A stretch of DNA of 64,000 bases, taken from the NCBI GenBank assembly GCA_021325675.1, contig JAJTCM010000003.1, positions 310,001-374,000 of the forward strand. The letters run 5' to 3'. Below are positions 33,630 through 41,999 of the stretch, in pieces. Under the pieces are notes generated by a model that saw nothing but the letters and a program-made list of their open reading frames with translations, made no database searches and had not been told where the DNA came from. The position numbers were made by a program, and so were the translations under genes. Position 1 is the first letter of the stretch; each line of letters opens with the position of its first letter. This stretch comes from Crocinitomicaceae bacterium. Lineage in GTDB: Bacteria > Bacteroidota > Bacteroidia > Flavobacteriales_D > Crocinitomicaceae.

Positions 33630-34976
33630 TTAGTCGATCTTGTATTTACGGAACCATTTGTCGTAAGCTCCCGGGGCAAGGATCACCCCGAAATTGATGC
33701 CCACAAAGCGTTCGTTGAGTGAATTGCTTTGACCGTTGCCCCTGCTTCCCAGGCTAACACCGAGGTTGAGTGAAGAAACGGAACGCTGGCTGATAATCGG
33801 GAAGCTCAGGCCGAAAGTAACAGCTGAATTCGTCAATTGTGTGCCGCCGCGCTCTATCGGCAAGGTACCCGTCTGGAAACCTGCGCGGTAACGGATCCGG
33901 CTCAGGTAACCGATCGATTTGGTGCGGTCGAGGTAATTGTAATGCGGTATAAATTCAATTCCAAAGGAGATCCGGGAAGTGTTGAGCATGGAACGTGCGG
34001 CTGTATCGTTACTGAAATGCGCCGTGTATTCGCTCCAGTTCTGAACCTGGTAAGACCCGAAAACGCTCAGCTGGAAAATTCGTTCTTTGTTGTAAGATGA
34101 ATCAACTTTTGGCCTGAAACGGTAAGAAAAGCCGATGTCGTAGATCGTTGGCATGGTAATTTTGCTCTTTTCGGAGAAAGCGGAAATGGTATCTGAGACA
34201 GAATTCCTGTCGGAAACATCGCCCATGAAATAGAGGTCATCCGTTTTATATGCCGTCAGCTCCTGCGCCGGGTTGTAAGTCAATCCCAGTGAGAAAAACT
34301 GGTTTTTGCTTAATTCGACGTTATAGTTCAGGCCGATATTGTAATACACTGATTTTACGCGGTAATTGAGGTAATCCAGGCCGCCGATTTCCTGGGAGCT
34401 CAGGCTGGAATAACGCTCATTTGTCGTACTTCCGAAGAGGTAAGAAAGGTTGCTTCCAACACCTATGCGATGCTTTTTATAATCCAGCACTTTCAGTGAA
34501 AACCCAACAAAAGCATCGTTGATGGCCCCGCTTCCTTCGTAGCGGTATTTCAAGGTGTCTTCCCCGATAATTTCGTTTTCTGCAATGCTGTAGCCCACTC
34601 TCGAAAAAGGCTTCAATCCGAAAGCAATCCCGCACACTTTAGCAAAGGGAATTCCCATAGCAAAATGGTTAACTCCCGTCAGGTTAGCCGAAAAATTGGC
34701 GCCGTTTTCAGTAAATTCGGAACGTTTGTAAGAAATCCCTGTTGAAAATAACGGTTGACCATGGCCCAGGAAAGCATAAGTCGAAGGGTTGAAATAATTT
34801 AAGCTCAGGGAATCGACAACCCCGGCCGAAGCGTTCCCGTATCCCACAAAAATAGCATTGTCAAAGCTCCCGAATTCACCTAAACCGTAGGAAGAGAAAG
34901 GGGAAGTAGCAAATTTTTGTCCAAAAAGTGAACCGGATAAAACACATGTGAAAACTAACAAAAACTTACTGTACAT
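33630..34976 (-). CDS. Outer-membrane beta-barrel protein (FadL/OmpP1-like)
   Basis: 448 residues with a signal peptide (MYSKFLLVFTCVLSGSLFGQ). The mature protein has the pattern of a transport-type barrel: 'NASAGVVDSLSLNYFNPSTY' near the N-terminus resembles the FadL/TodX family, many alternating beta strands follow, and the chain ends in a positively charged segment. It is expected in the outer membrane. It overlaps coaX by 11 bp, and lptC follows. The substrate is unknown; homologues are usually annotated as hypothetical outer-membrane proteins. Confidence 0.82.
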   Translation of the reverse strand: MYSKFLLVFTCVLSGSLFGQKFATSPFSSYGLGEFGSFDNAIFVGYGNASAGVVDSLSLNYFNPSTYAFLGHGQPLFSTGISYKRSEFTENGANFSANLTGVNHFAMGIPFAKVCGIAFGLKPFSRVGYSIAENEIIGEDTLKYRYEGSGAINDAFVGFSLKVLDYKKHRIGVGSNLSYLFGSTTNERYSSLSSQEIGGLDYLNYRVKSVYYNIGLNYNVELSKNQFFSLGLTYNPAQELTAYKTDDLYFMGDVSDRNSVSDTISAFSEKSKITMPTIYDIGFSYRFRPKVDSSYNKERIFQLSVFGSYQVQNWSEYTAHFSNDTAARSMLNTSRISFGIEFIPHYNYLDRTKSIGYLSRIRYRAGFQTGTLPIERGGTQLTNSAVTFGLSFPIISQRSVSSLNLGVSLGSRGNGQSNSLNERFVGINFGVILAPGAYDKWFRKYKID

Positions 34977-35697
34977 TCGCTTTTAAAATTTGTAGGAGAC
35001 CGAAAAGGGTCAGATTATCGTCTGCAAAGATGCCGTTTTTTGCAGAATAATCAAAATATAAATAATCGCCGCCGGTCACAAAAATTGTTAAGCCCTCGTA
35101 TTTGTCTTCATAATAGCGTATGAAGCCATTGATCTCTTCCTGCGCGCCCTGCAATGCACCGGCATGCATGCAGCTTTCTGTGGTGCTTCCGAGGTGATTT
35201 CCAGGCTTTTCGGGTTCAAGCAAAGGAAGCCTGCCCGTAAAATGGTGCATAGCCTCGTAGCGCATCCGCAAGCCGGGAGAAATTGAACCGCCGAGGTAAG
35301 TATCGGCAGCATCCACAAAATCAAATTTAATGCAGGTCCCCACATCGATTACCAACCGGTTTCCGCGGGCTTTAAACATTGCTGCAACAGCGTTCGCCAG
35401 GCGGTCTGCACCAAGGGTTTCCGGGCTTCCGTAGTTGTTTTGAACGGGGATTTTTGCTTTGTCAAGTGTGAGGCAATTATGCGTAAGTGCGAGGATTTCA
35501 GCCGTTTTATCGCTCTCCAAAACCGAGGAGAGAATAGCAAAATCATATGTAGCTTCTTTCAGAAAGGAAAAAAAGGCGGCTTCATCGTTTTGAGAGAAAT
35601 GATGTACCGACACATAGTCTTCAGCTGTGTATAAAGCTGTTTTCACACGTGTATTTCCGGCGTCAATTACCAGGTAAGTATGGTTGTTTTCTGACAT
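34966..35697 (-). CDS. coaX: Type III pantothenate kinase
   Basis: 243 residues. ASKHA-fold motifs are visible: the phosphate 1 loop 'VIDAGNTRVK' (10-19), 'PETLGADRLANAVAA' with GADR, and 'VIDVGTCIKFDFV' as second phosphate site. It catalyses the first step of coenzyme A synthesis using a monovalent cation and is not inhibited by CoA. It is the first gene of a minus-strand operon with the barrel protein, lptC, the small membrane protein and possibly mutS2. Confidence 0.96.
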   Translation of the reverse strand: MSENNHTYLVIDAGNTRVKTALYTAEDYVSVHHFSQNDEAAFFSFLKEATYDFAILSSVLESDKTAEILALTHNCLTLDKAKIPVQNNYGSPETLGADRLANAVAAMFKARGNRLVIDVGTCIKFDFVDAADTYLGGSISPGLRMRYEAMHHFTGRLPLLEPEKPGNHLGSTTESCMHAGALQGAQEEINGFIRYYEDKYEGLTIFVTGGDYLYFDYSAKNGIFADDNLTLFGLLQILKANVQ

Positions 35698-35702
35698 TTA
35701 GA

Positions 35703-35766
35703 ATGTTTTAATATGCTAATATGCTAATAGATTTAATGTGCTAATACGACAACTAATTAGCATATT
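35703..35766. repeat. 'aatgtgctaatatgctaa' repeat, partial copy
   Basis: AATATGCTAATATGCTAAT, TTAATGTGCTAAT and ATTAGCATATTG occur in order, as in the complete element at 30584-30660. It fills the gap between coaX and the ABC permease. Confidence 0.65.
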
Positions 35767-35784
35767 GTCCCGTCAGCAGATTAA

Positions 35785-36612
35785 TTACAAGTCTCTTTTC
35801 TTCAGGCTGATATACGAAACAAAATAAAGAATGAGCACAAATGCTGCGGACAGACCGATCAATTGCCACAATTCCAGCTCCAGGATTTTTTGTTTGCTCT
35901 GGCTTTCTTCGAGCTGAAGGATTTCTTTCCTGATCGGGCTTGGCGTCAGGGTGGAGAAAATATTGAGGGGGAAGAAAACGTAAATCATTGGAGGAACGAT
36001 TTTACCGGCAATAAAGTCTACGACCGGGAAAACGATCACTGTAACCAGCGACATGGCCGTGTGGCGGATTACCGTAACAAAAAACAGGGCTATTGAGAAA
36101 TAGCAGAAAGACTGGAAGAAAAACACGAAAATGTAGTGCGAATTTTCATACAGGTTCACCGTATCCGAATTGATTAGGCCTAAAACCAGCGCCAGCAAAC
36201 AATTGTATAAAGTCACAAAAACGGAAAGAAAGAGAAGAATGGCAAGCTTGCTGAAGATCAGCTGTTTTTTAGTCATTCCGTCGATGATATTCTGTTTGGC
36301 TGTCCGGAAGCTGAATTCATTGCTGACAATAATGACGAGGATCAGGCTCACCAGCACATGAAAATAGCTCGCGCAGTAAAACGTATATTTCAGCATTTCC
36401 GGGAACTCCCAGATTTGCGGATAATTAAACACAAAAGTCCCGGGCTCAACCCCTGGCTGCGGCTGCTTGAGGGCAGGAAAAAGAATTCCGTATAAAAACT
36501 CGGAAGCCACATACATAAATAGTGGCACGATGATCATGTAAATGATCAGGATGATCTTGATCGCGTTGAGGCTTTTTAATTTGCTGTATTCGATGCTCAG
36601 TAACTGTCTCAT
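35785..36612 (-). CDS. ABC transporter permease (ABC-2 type)
   Basis: 275 residues with six predicted membrane helices (for example about 19-40, 82-105, 124-148, 160-182, 190-212, 248-270). The organisation and the long periplasmic loop after helix 1 are typical of ABC-2 type exporter permeases. It follows the ATPase gene by 2 bp on the same strand, so the two form a two-gene exporter. The substrate is unknown; such pairs often export lipids, polyketides or antimicrobial peptides. Confidence 0.88.
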   Translation of the reverse strand: MRQLLSIEYSKLKSLNAIKIILIIYMIIVPLFMYVASEFLYGILFPALKQPQPGVEPGTFVFNYPQIWEFPEMLKYTFYCASYFHVLVSLILVIIVSNEFSFRTAKQNIIDGMTKKQLIFSKLAILLFLSVFVTLYNCLLALVLGLINSDTVNLYENSHYIFVFFFQSFCYFSIALFFVTVIRHTAMSLVTVIVFPVVDFIAGKIVPPMIYVFFPLNIFSTLTPSPIRKEILQLEESQSKQKILELELWQLIGLSAAFVLILYFVSYISLKKRDL

Positions 36613-36614
36613 AC

Positions 36615-37517
36615 TTAATTGTCTTTAATGATTTCGAGAAAGGTGGACTCCAGGTTTTTGCGGTGCTCTTTGATCCCGGAGAGGTAAATTCCCTGTGAGC
36701 TGAGTTTTTTATTGATCTCAGACGGATCAACATTTTCGTTCAGGGAAACGAGGAGCTCACCGCCTTCTTCTTTCACAAACCCGCATTCGGGGAAATTCTT
36801 AAGCGCTTCGGCCAAAGCCCGTAAATCCGGAGCTTTCAGCATCACAAGGCGTTCCTGCGTGAGAATTTCGCGGATACTTCCTGTTTGCAGCAATTCTCCT
36901 TTTCGCAGGATAGCCGCGTGTGTACACACTTTTTCGATTTCGTCCAGGATATGCGACGCAATGATGATCGTTTTGCCCTCTTTGGCGATTTCCAGTATAA
37001 TTGTGCGGATTTCGGCAATTCCTTCCGGGTCGAGACCGTTAGTCGGCTCATCCAGCACGTAAATATCCGGGTCATTGATCATTGTGGAAGCCAGCGCCAA
37101 GCGCTGTTTCATCCCCAGGGAAAATGTTTTGAATTTTGATTTGCGGCGCTCATAGAGGTTGACCCGTTTCAGGATTTCTTCAATCCGTCCGTCATACTCC
37201 GTCATCCCTTTGATCTTGGCTACAACAACGAGGTTGTCCCAGGCGCTCAGGTACGGGTAAAAGTTCGGGGTTTCCAGCAAGGCGCCGATGCGTTTGCGGT
37301 TTTCGTCCTTGTCGCCGTTGCCAAACCACGAAAATGAGCCCGACGTTTGCCGCAAAACTCCCAGGATAATTCCCAAAGTAGTTGTTTTACCGCTCCCGTT
37401 TGGACCGAGAAGCCCGAAAACCTGGCCTTTTTGAACAGAAATACTCAGGTTACGCACAGCAGTCGTATCCTTGTATACTTTTTTCAAGTTGCTGATTTCT
37501 AAAATTGTTTCTTCCAT
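36615..37517 (-). CDS. ABC transporter ATP-binding protein
   Basis: About 300 residues from ATG 37517 (MEETILEISNLKKVY); an ATG 12 codons upstream is possible. Walker A is GPNGSGKTT, the signature motif is 'FSLGMKQRLALA', Walker B is 'DIYVLDEPTNGLDPEG', and the H-loop is 'IIIASHILDE'. The C-terminal extension (about 215-300) is typical for ABC-2 drug/lipid exporters (CcmA/NatA class). It pairs with the permease gene 2 bp downstream. Confidence 0.95.
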   Translation of the reverse strand: MEETILEISNLKKVYKDTTAVRNLSISVQKGQVFGLLGPNGSGKTTTLGIILGVLRQTSGSFSWFGNGDKDENRKRIGALLETPNFYPYLSAWDNLVVVAKIKGMTEYDGRIEEILKRVNLYERRKSKFKTFSLGMKQRLALASTMINDPDIYVLDEPTNGLDPEGIAEIRTIILEIAKEGKTIIIASHILDEIEKVCTHAAILRKGELLQTGSIREILTQERLVMLKAPDLRALAEALKNFPECGFVKEEGGELLVSLNENVDPSEINKKLSSQGIYLSGIKEHRKNLESTFLEIIKDN

Positions 37518-37640
37518 GCGATCAGAAAATTGGTCTAATTTAAGGATTTCCATCTAGCTGTAAAAAAGAAAATGGTAAAAAGTCAGAAATTTGTGTTCCG
37601 GGATCAATCCGGAGGATGGTTCAACCTGTTTCGAAGAAAT

Positions 37641-38087
37641 TTACCTTCTCCTCATTTCGAAAAATTCCTTCATTAACCGGCCGCATTCTTCCGCCATGAT
37701 GCCGTTTTGAACAAGCGTTTTTGGATGATACAGCGGTGTTCCAACGTGTCCTGCCCCCCGTTTTTCGTCCCGGGCACCAAAGAAAATCTTGTCGATTTGT
37801 GACCAGTACAAAGCCCCGGCGCACATCACACAGGGTTCCAAAGTGACATAAAGCGTGCAGCCATGCAGGTATTTTGATCCGAGGTAATTCGACGCGGCCG
37901 TGAGTGCCTGGATTTCAGCATGGGCGGTAACATCCGTCAGCTGCTCCGTCAGGTTGTGTGAACGTGCGATAATCTGCTGGTTGGCAACAATCACCGCTCC
38001 AACAGGGATTTCACCCACTTCAAAAGCCTTGAGCGCTTCCTGGTACGCCTGTTTCATGAAATATTCGTCGTTGTAAGGACTTATCAT
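37641..38087 (-). CDS. tadA: tRNA adenosine(34) deaminase TadA
   Basis: 148 residues. The cytidine-deaminase-like zinc site is HAE (56-58) with E58 catalytic, and P85-C86-V-M-C89. 'GAVIVANQQIIARSHN' and 'GGVL'-like loops are typical. It converts A34 to inosine in tRNA-Arg(ACG), allowing decoding of CGN codons. Length is normal. Single gene, minus strand. Confidence 0.95.
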   Translation of the reverse strand: MISPYNDEYFMKQAYQEALKAFEVGEIPVGAVIVANQQIIARSHNLTEQLTDVTAHAEIQALTAASNYLGSKYLHGCTLYVTLEPCVMCAGALYWSQIDKIFFGARDEKRGAGHVGTPLYHPKTLVQNGIMAEECGRLMKEFFEMRRR

Positions 38088-38090
38088 TTT

Positions 38091-38125
38091 TAATGTGCTG
38101 ATTATTTAATGTGCTAATATGCTAA
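38091..38125. repeat. 'aatgtgctaatatgctaa' repeat, partial copy
   Basis: TAATGTGCTGATTATTTAAT then GTGCTAATATGCTAAA. Same family as at 30584-30660 and 35703-35766; here one arm is missing, so no full palindrome forms. Confidence 0.6.
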
Positions 38126-38164
38126 ATTTTATACTGTGTCGATGTTCTCATGTGATAAGTTAAA

Positions 38165-40741
38165 TCAGAAATTAAACTTCATGTTCCTGTCATCGAGGAC
38201 GGCAAATGAAAATTTCCAGGTATAGGAACCTTTCGTGCTTCCGGGAAACGGGTTTTCAGGCGTCACGCTGTAAGCATTCCCTACAGAATAAACGCTGTAA
38301 ATCCCGAGTCTTAAACGGCGTTTGGAAAACTTGAAGTTTCGCTCAATCCCACCAAAAATTTCCGAATGATAGCAGTTAAACTCTCTCACGTACAAAATCC
38401 CGCCGCCAAATACAATCCCGATATTGAGCTTTTTCATATACGGGACCTTGTTGATAATCGCGCCATTATCGTGATGGACGAAATGACCTTCGTAGAAAAT
38501 TTTACGCGACGGCAGTGAAACCTTTAAATCCTGGAAGGAATAAAGCGGGTTGGAGAACCAATACGGATCGCTGCGGCGGTGATATTTGAAATCTGCGTCG
38601 TAGAGCCGGTTCGTGTTCAGGAACTGCCCCGTTTTGATGTGGTAATTCGTTGTTCCGAAGGTTTTCACCTGGAAGCTCTGGTACAAACCGAACAAAATAT
38701 AGGCGTGATCGACGTCGCTTTTGAAAATATTGGGGAAACCCCGCTCGTAGCGCACGTAAACAGTCGGCCACTTCGAACCGAGGATCACTTTCCGGTAAGG
38801 CTCGCGCATGTATTTTTGCTGGGGTGTATAGCTCAGGGTAAAATTCCCGATAAAAGCCTGGTAAGTTTCAAAGTCAGGAAAATCATTGGCATTGCTGCCT
38901 AATTCCGTTGAATCGAGGAAACCCAGGAATTTAGAGCCTACGAGGCTGCGCCGCTCCGTAAAACTAAATTCGGAATTGAAAAATAAGCCGTTGAAGACCT
39001 CAAAGTCGTGACCAGCATTCATGGAAGTTACCCCGATGAAGTTGCTCGGGTTGAAGATCTGTGAAATGGCATCGTAATTCCGGATCACGTCGACATCATT
39101 GCGGAACGAGGCGCTTACATCACTGTATCTAAACGGATTATAGCGATAGCGGAACCAGTTTTGAGTGAATACCGTGTGATCGACCAGCCCGTATGAAACT
39201 TCGTTGTACATGTCGATAAACTTCTGGTTTTTCCACTTGCGGTAATAGCTGAAACCCGGGGCAACCCGCGGACCTGTCACGTAAAATGGACGGGCAGTCC
39301 CTGCAATAGAATTGATGGTCCACTGCACCTGTTTCGGGCGGTTCCGGTGATCGACGCCAAACCACAGCACTTTCAGGGCAGTTACTTTATTGAAGATCGC
39401 ATCGATCGAATCCAGGTATTCTTTCCGGTTCAGGCGCTCGTGGATGCTGTCTTTGATGATAATAAAACGCTTTTCTTCCTCCGTCAGGCTGATAACGCGG
39501 TTTTCTTTCCAATAGGTTGAATCCCGTTCATAAGCTTCCTGTTCCGTAACGGCGAGCTCGTTGGAGAAGAATTTCGGGGAAAAACGCACGCTGTAATCGT
39601 AGTCTTTAAAAACGGCTTCCGTCCGGAAATCCGACTTTTTATCGCCGTAAGTCATCCCATAAATGAGGTTTTGTGTTTTGAGCACACACATCGAATCGCC
39701 GGGATGGTCAAACTCTTGCTGGATCGTGAAATAATCGTATTTGAGCAGGTTTCCTTTTTCCATGGAAAGCTCCAGTTTCTGAACCAGCCAAAGGGAATCG
39801 ATCACGTAAATATAGCCGGTGAGCGTTGAGGTGGAAGTGATGCGCGGGATAATTTTGATCTTGTGGATTTTCTTCCCGTTTTCCATGTACTGGGCTTCCA
39901 AACGGTATTTGTAGGACAAGATGCCCGGTGTTGAAATCGGCGAGCTTACCGGCGACTGGTGCAAATCGTCGAGGTGCAGCAGGTTTTCGAAAAAATTAAA
40001 ATTGGTTTTAACGGTGGTCGTGTAATACAAATCCCGGTCGCTTCCCCTTTTGGTATAAGCATTCCTGATTTCCCTGACTTTATTTTTCGGGGAAAAATTG
40101 CGATCGATCTGGATTTCAACGAGGTTCAGGCTGTTGGCTTCCGCCATGATCTTTTTGCGCTCTTCTTCGAAGGGGTCTTCCACATCTTTTGTGCTTTTCG
40201 GATTGGCTTCAGCCTCGTTGTTTTTCTTCTTTTTCTTCGCGTCCTCTTCTTTCTTTTCCGTTTTTTTCTTTTTGCCGGGATCATCCCCGATCTTTTCAGC
40301 GGCCTTGATGTATACTTTTACGCTGTGGGGATAATTCCAGGGGTTGATCTGCTCGCGTTTTTCCACTACTTTGAGCATGATTTCGCGGCCCGGATTGGAT
40401 TTTTTGGCGCTGACTTCCACGTCCCCCAGGTCTTTCATGGCTATCGGGAAAAGCTGGATGTCTTTTTTGACTTCCTTGTCCGTAACAATTACGTAGGCTT
40501 CCCGCTCTTCATAGCCCTGGGCTGCATAAATCAGGTAATATTCACCCGGCATAAGACGGATCTCGTAACGTCCGTTGGGATCGGCTACCGCGCGTTGTTC
40601 CGTACTGTTTTTAATGTAAACCCGGGAAGCCGGGATGGAGACCTGGTTTTCGTCACGGATTACACCGGATACCAGGAATTGCCCAAAAAGATTTTGACAT
40701 ACAAGTAGTGTAGTAAATAAAATCAAGACCTTTTTAAACAT
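38165..40741 (-). CDS. DUF5686 outer-membrane protein with carboxypeptidase-regulatory-like domain
   Basis: 858 residues. The signal peptide (MFKKVLILFTTLLVCQNLFG) is followed by a CarboxypepD_reg-like beta-sandwich (about 22-105, 'GVIRDENQVSIPASRVYIKN' type) as in TonB-dependent proteins. A Lys/Glu-rich coiled segment (about 150-200, with 'KKKKTEKKEEDAKKKKK') is unusual. The remainder (about 220-858) is the DUF5686 region, which has the alternating strands of an outer-membrane barrel and ends with a terminal Phe (MKFNF). Function is unknown; the family is characteristic of Bacteroidetes. Single gene. Confidence 0.9.
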   Translation of the reverse strand: MFKKVLILFTTLLVCQNLFGQFLVSGVIRDENQVSIPASRVYIKNSTEQRAVADPNGRYEIRLMPGEYYLIYAAQGYEEREAYVIVTDKEVKKDIQLFPIAMKDLGDVEVSAKKSNPGREIMLKVVEKREQINPWNYPHSVKVYIKAAEKIGDDPGKKKKTEKKEEDAKKKKKNNEAEANPKSTKDVEDPFEEERKKIMAEANSLNLVEIQIDRNFSPKNKVREIRNAYTKRGSDRDLYYTTTVKTNFNFFENLLHLDDLHQSPVSSPISTPGILSYKYRLEAQYMENGKKIHKIKIIPRITSTSTLTGYIYVIDSLWLVQKLELSMEKGNLLKYDYFTIQQEFDHPGDSMCVLKTQNLIYGMTYGDKKSDFRTEAVFKDYDYSVRFSPKFFSNELAVTEQEAYERDSTYWKENRVISLTEEEKRFIIIKDSIHERLNRKEYLDSIDAIFNKVTALKVLWFGVDHRNRPKQVQWTINSIAGTARPFYVTGPRVAPGFSYYRKWKNQKFIDMYNEVSYGLVDHTVFTQNWFRYRYNPFRYSDVSASFRNDVDVIRNYDAISQIFNPSNFIGVTSMNAGHDFEVFNGLFFNSEFSFTERRSLVGSKFLGFLDSTELGSNANDFPDFETYQAFIGNFTLSYTPQQKYMREPYRKVILGSKWPTVYVRYERGFPNIFKSDVDHAYILFGLYQSFQVKTFGTTNYHIKTGQFLNTNRLYDADFKYHRRSDPYWFSNPLYSFQDLKVSLPSRKIFYEGHFVHHDNGAIINKVPYMKKLNIGIVFGGGILYVREFNCYHSEIFGGIERNFKFSKRRLRLGIYSVYSVGNAYSVTPENPFPGSTKGSYTWKFSFAVLDDRNMKFNF

Positions 40742-40871
40742 GGTTTACCGGTGATTTTTGTCCGCAAAAAGAATAACAAAATTAGAAATAAATGTTACAC
40801 CAAAGTCACAATTTTTGATAAAATCACTGACCTTTCAGGGACATCAGCAAATACCTGCCGGTAATTGACCT

Positions 40872-41651
40872 TTAATTGAGGATGATCTGCTTAAAACAGT
40901 GGCTCATCACACTGTCCGGATGGGTAAGGTACTGCATGGCATTGAGGGCTTTGCTGAGGTGATCGGAATGAAAGCCTTCCTTACCAAAAAAGATCGTGGG
41001 ATCAAGCGGAGGAAGCTGAACCGCCGTTGAAAAACAGCTGGAGCTCACTTTTTTCATCCACAAACCGCGCACTTTATCCAAATCGGCGCCAATGCCCAGG
41101 CGGAACATTTCAATATCGGCATCCGACCAGGTAAACAATTCAGGGGTGTAACGCCAAACTGACGGAAGGGCTTTCTGAACTTCCAAACGCATGTTTTCAT
41201 CATTGCAGGCCGAATTCATCCAGCGTGAGCTGTTGCTGAGATGTCCTGTTACCTGCAGGAAAAACTTACCGGCAATCATCGCCAGGAAACGGTCGCTGGA
41301 ACGGCTCAGCTCCATGAAAAAATAATAGTTAAAATTATCGATCAGGAAGCGCTTCAGCATCAGCTGCGTGAAATTTTCGTTTTCCTGCTCCGCAACGATA
41401 CAATTGCAGAACTCATTCTCAGCACGATAATATACAAAGTAATTACTGCCTGTGCCGCGCGTATCAACCTCCCCTTTTTCAGCCAGGTAGCGGTAAATTG
41501 TTTCAGCGAGCGAAGTTAGTTCCAATGCGATGTTGGTATTGATCGGGTCCTGGTCGAGAAACAACGCTTTTCCGCCGTATTTGTTCAGGCGATGACTCAT
41601 AATCAGCGCGTTGTCGGCGATTTGCAGGTAATATTTGATCTTTGCTTCCAT
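40872..41651 (-). CDS. PaaC-like ferritin-fold protein, orphan
   Basis: About 259 residues from ATG 41651 (MEAKIKYYLQIADNALIMSH). It aligns along its length with PaaC (PaaI in older naming) of the phenylacetyl-CoA epoxidase: 'YYLQIADNALIMSHRL', 'VAEQENENFTQLMLKRFLID', 'HLSNSSRWM', 'LPSVWRYTPELF' and 'GKEGFHSDHLSKALNAMQYL'. PaaC is the structural, non-iron partner of the catalytic PaaA. No paaA, B, D or E gene lies in this window, and the gene is alone on the minus strand. It may have been retained from a lost pathway, serve a pathway encoded elsewhere, or do something else. Confidence 0.8.
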   Translation of the reverse strand: MEAKIKYYLQIADNALIMSHRLNKYGGKALFLDQDPINTNIALELTSLAETIYRYLAEKGEVDTRGTGSNYFVYYRAENEFCNCIVAEQENENFTQLMLKRFLIDNFNYYFFMELSRSSDRFLAMIAGKFFLQVTGHLSNSSRWMNSACNDENMRLEVQKALPSVWRYTPELFTWSDADIEMFRLGIGADLDKVRGLWMKKVSSSCFSTAVQLPPLDPTIFFGKEGFHSDHLSKALNAMQYLTHPDSVMSHCFKQIILN

Positions 41652-41832
41652 GAGATTAAACTTTATATCTTTTTTGATGATACAAAGGTCCTGCAATACA
41701 CTTACAAACTGACTGATAGCGGTAGGAACGGAACATGATCTTCGTCAGCTCCGGGTATGACTTTTGTGGGTTATGGATTCCGCTGCGGCGTAGGCTGTTG
41801 AATTGCAGAGACGCCTATTTAACATAACGTAT

Positions 41833-41958
41833 GCATACACTCGCCATACACCAGCCATACAGTTACTATACACCAGCTATACATTTACTATACACGTGTG
41901 GAGAATTGAGAATGGAGAATGAAGAATTGAGAATGAAGAATTGAGAATGGAGAATTAG
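41833..41958. repeat. Tandem low-complexity repeats
   Basis: The gap 41652-41999 has no gene. It carries a degenerate tandem of CATACACCAGC / TATACAGTTAC units (41833-41896), then tandem GAGAATTGAGAATG units (41900-41958) related to the repeat at 28418-28529. Irregular units and the absence of unique spacers rule out CRISPR. Confidence 0.75.
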
Positions 41959-41999
41959 CTACGCTGCTGCCTGCGGCGGTGAGAAAGATTCAACCAGCA

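Noticed and set aside
41833-41958. Tandem repeats considered as a CRISPR array
   Set aside because: Units are short, degenerate and adjacent without unique spacers of constant length, and no cas gene is nearby.
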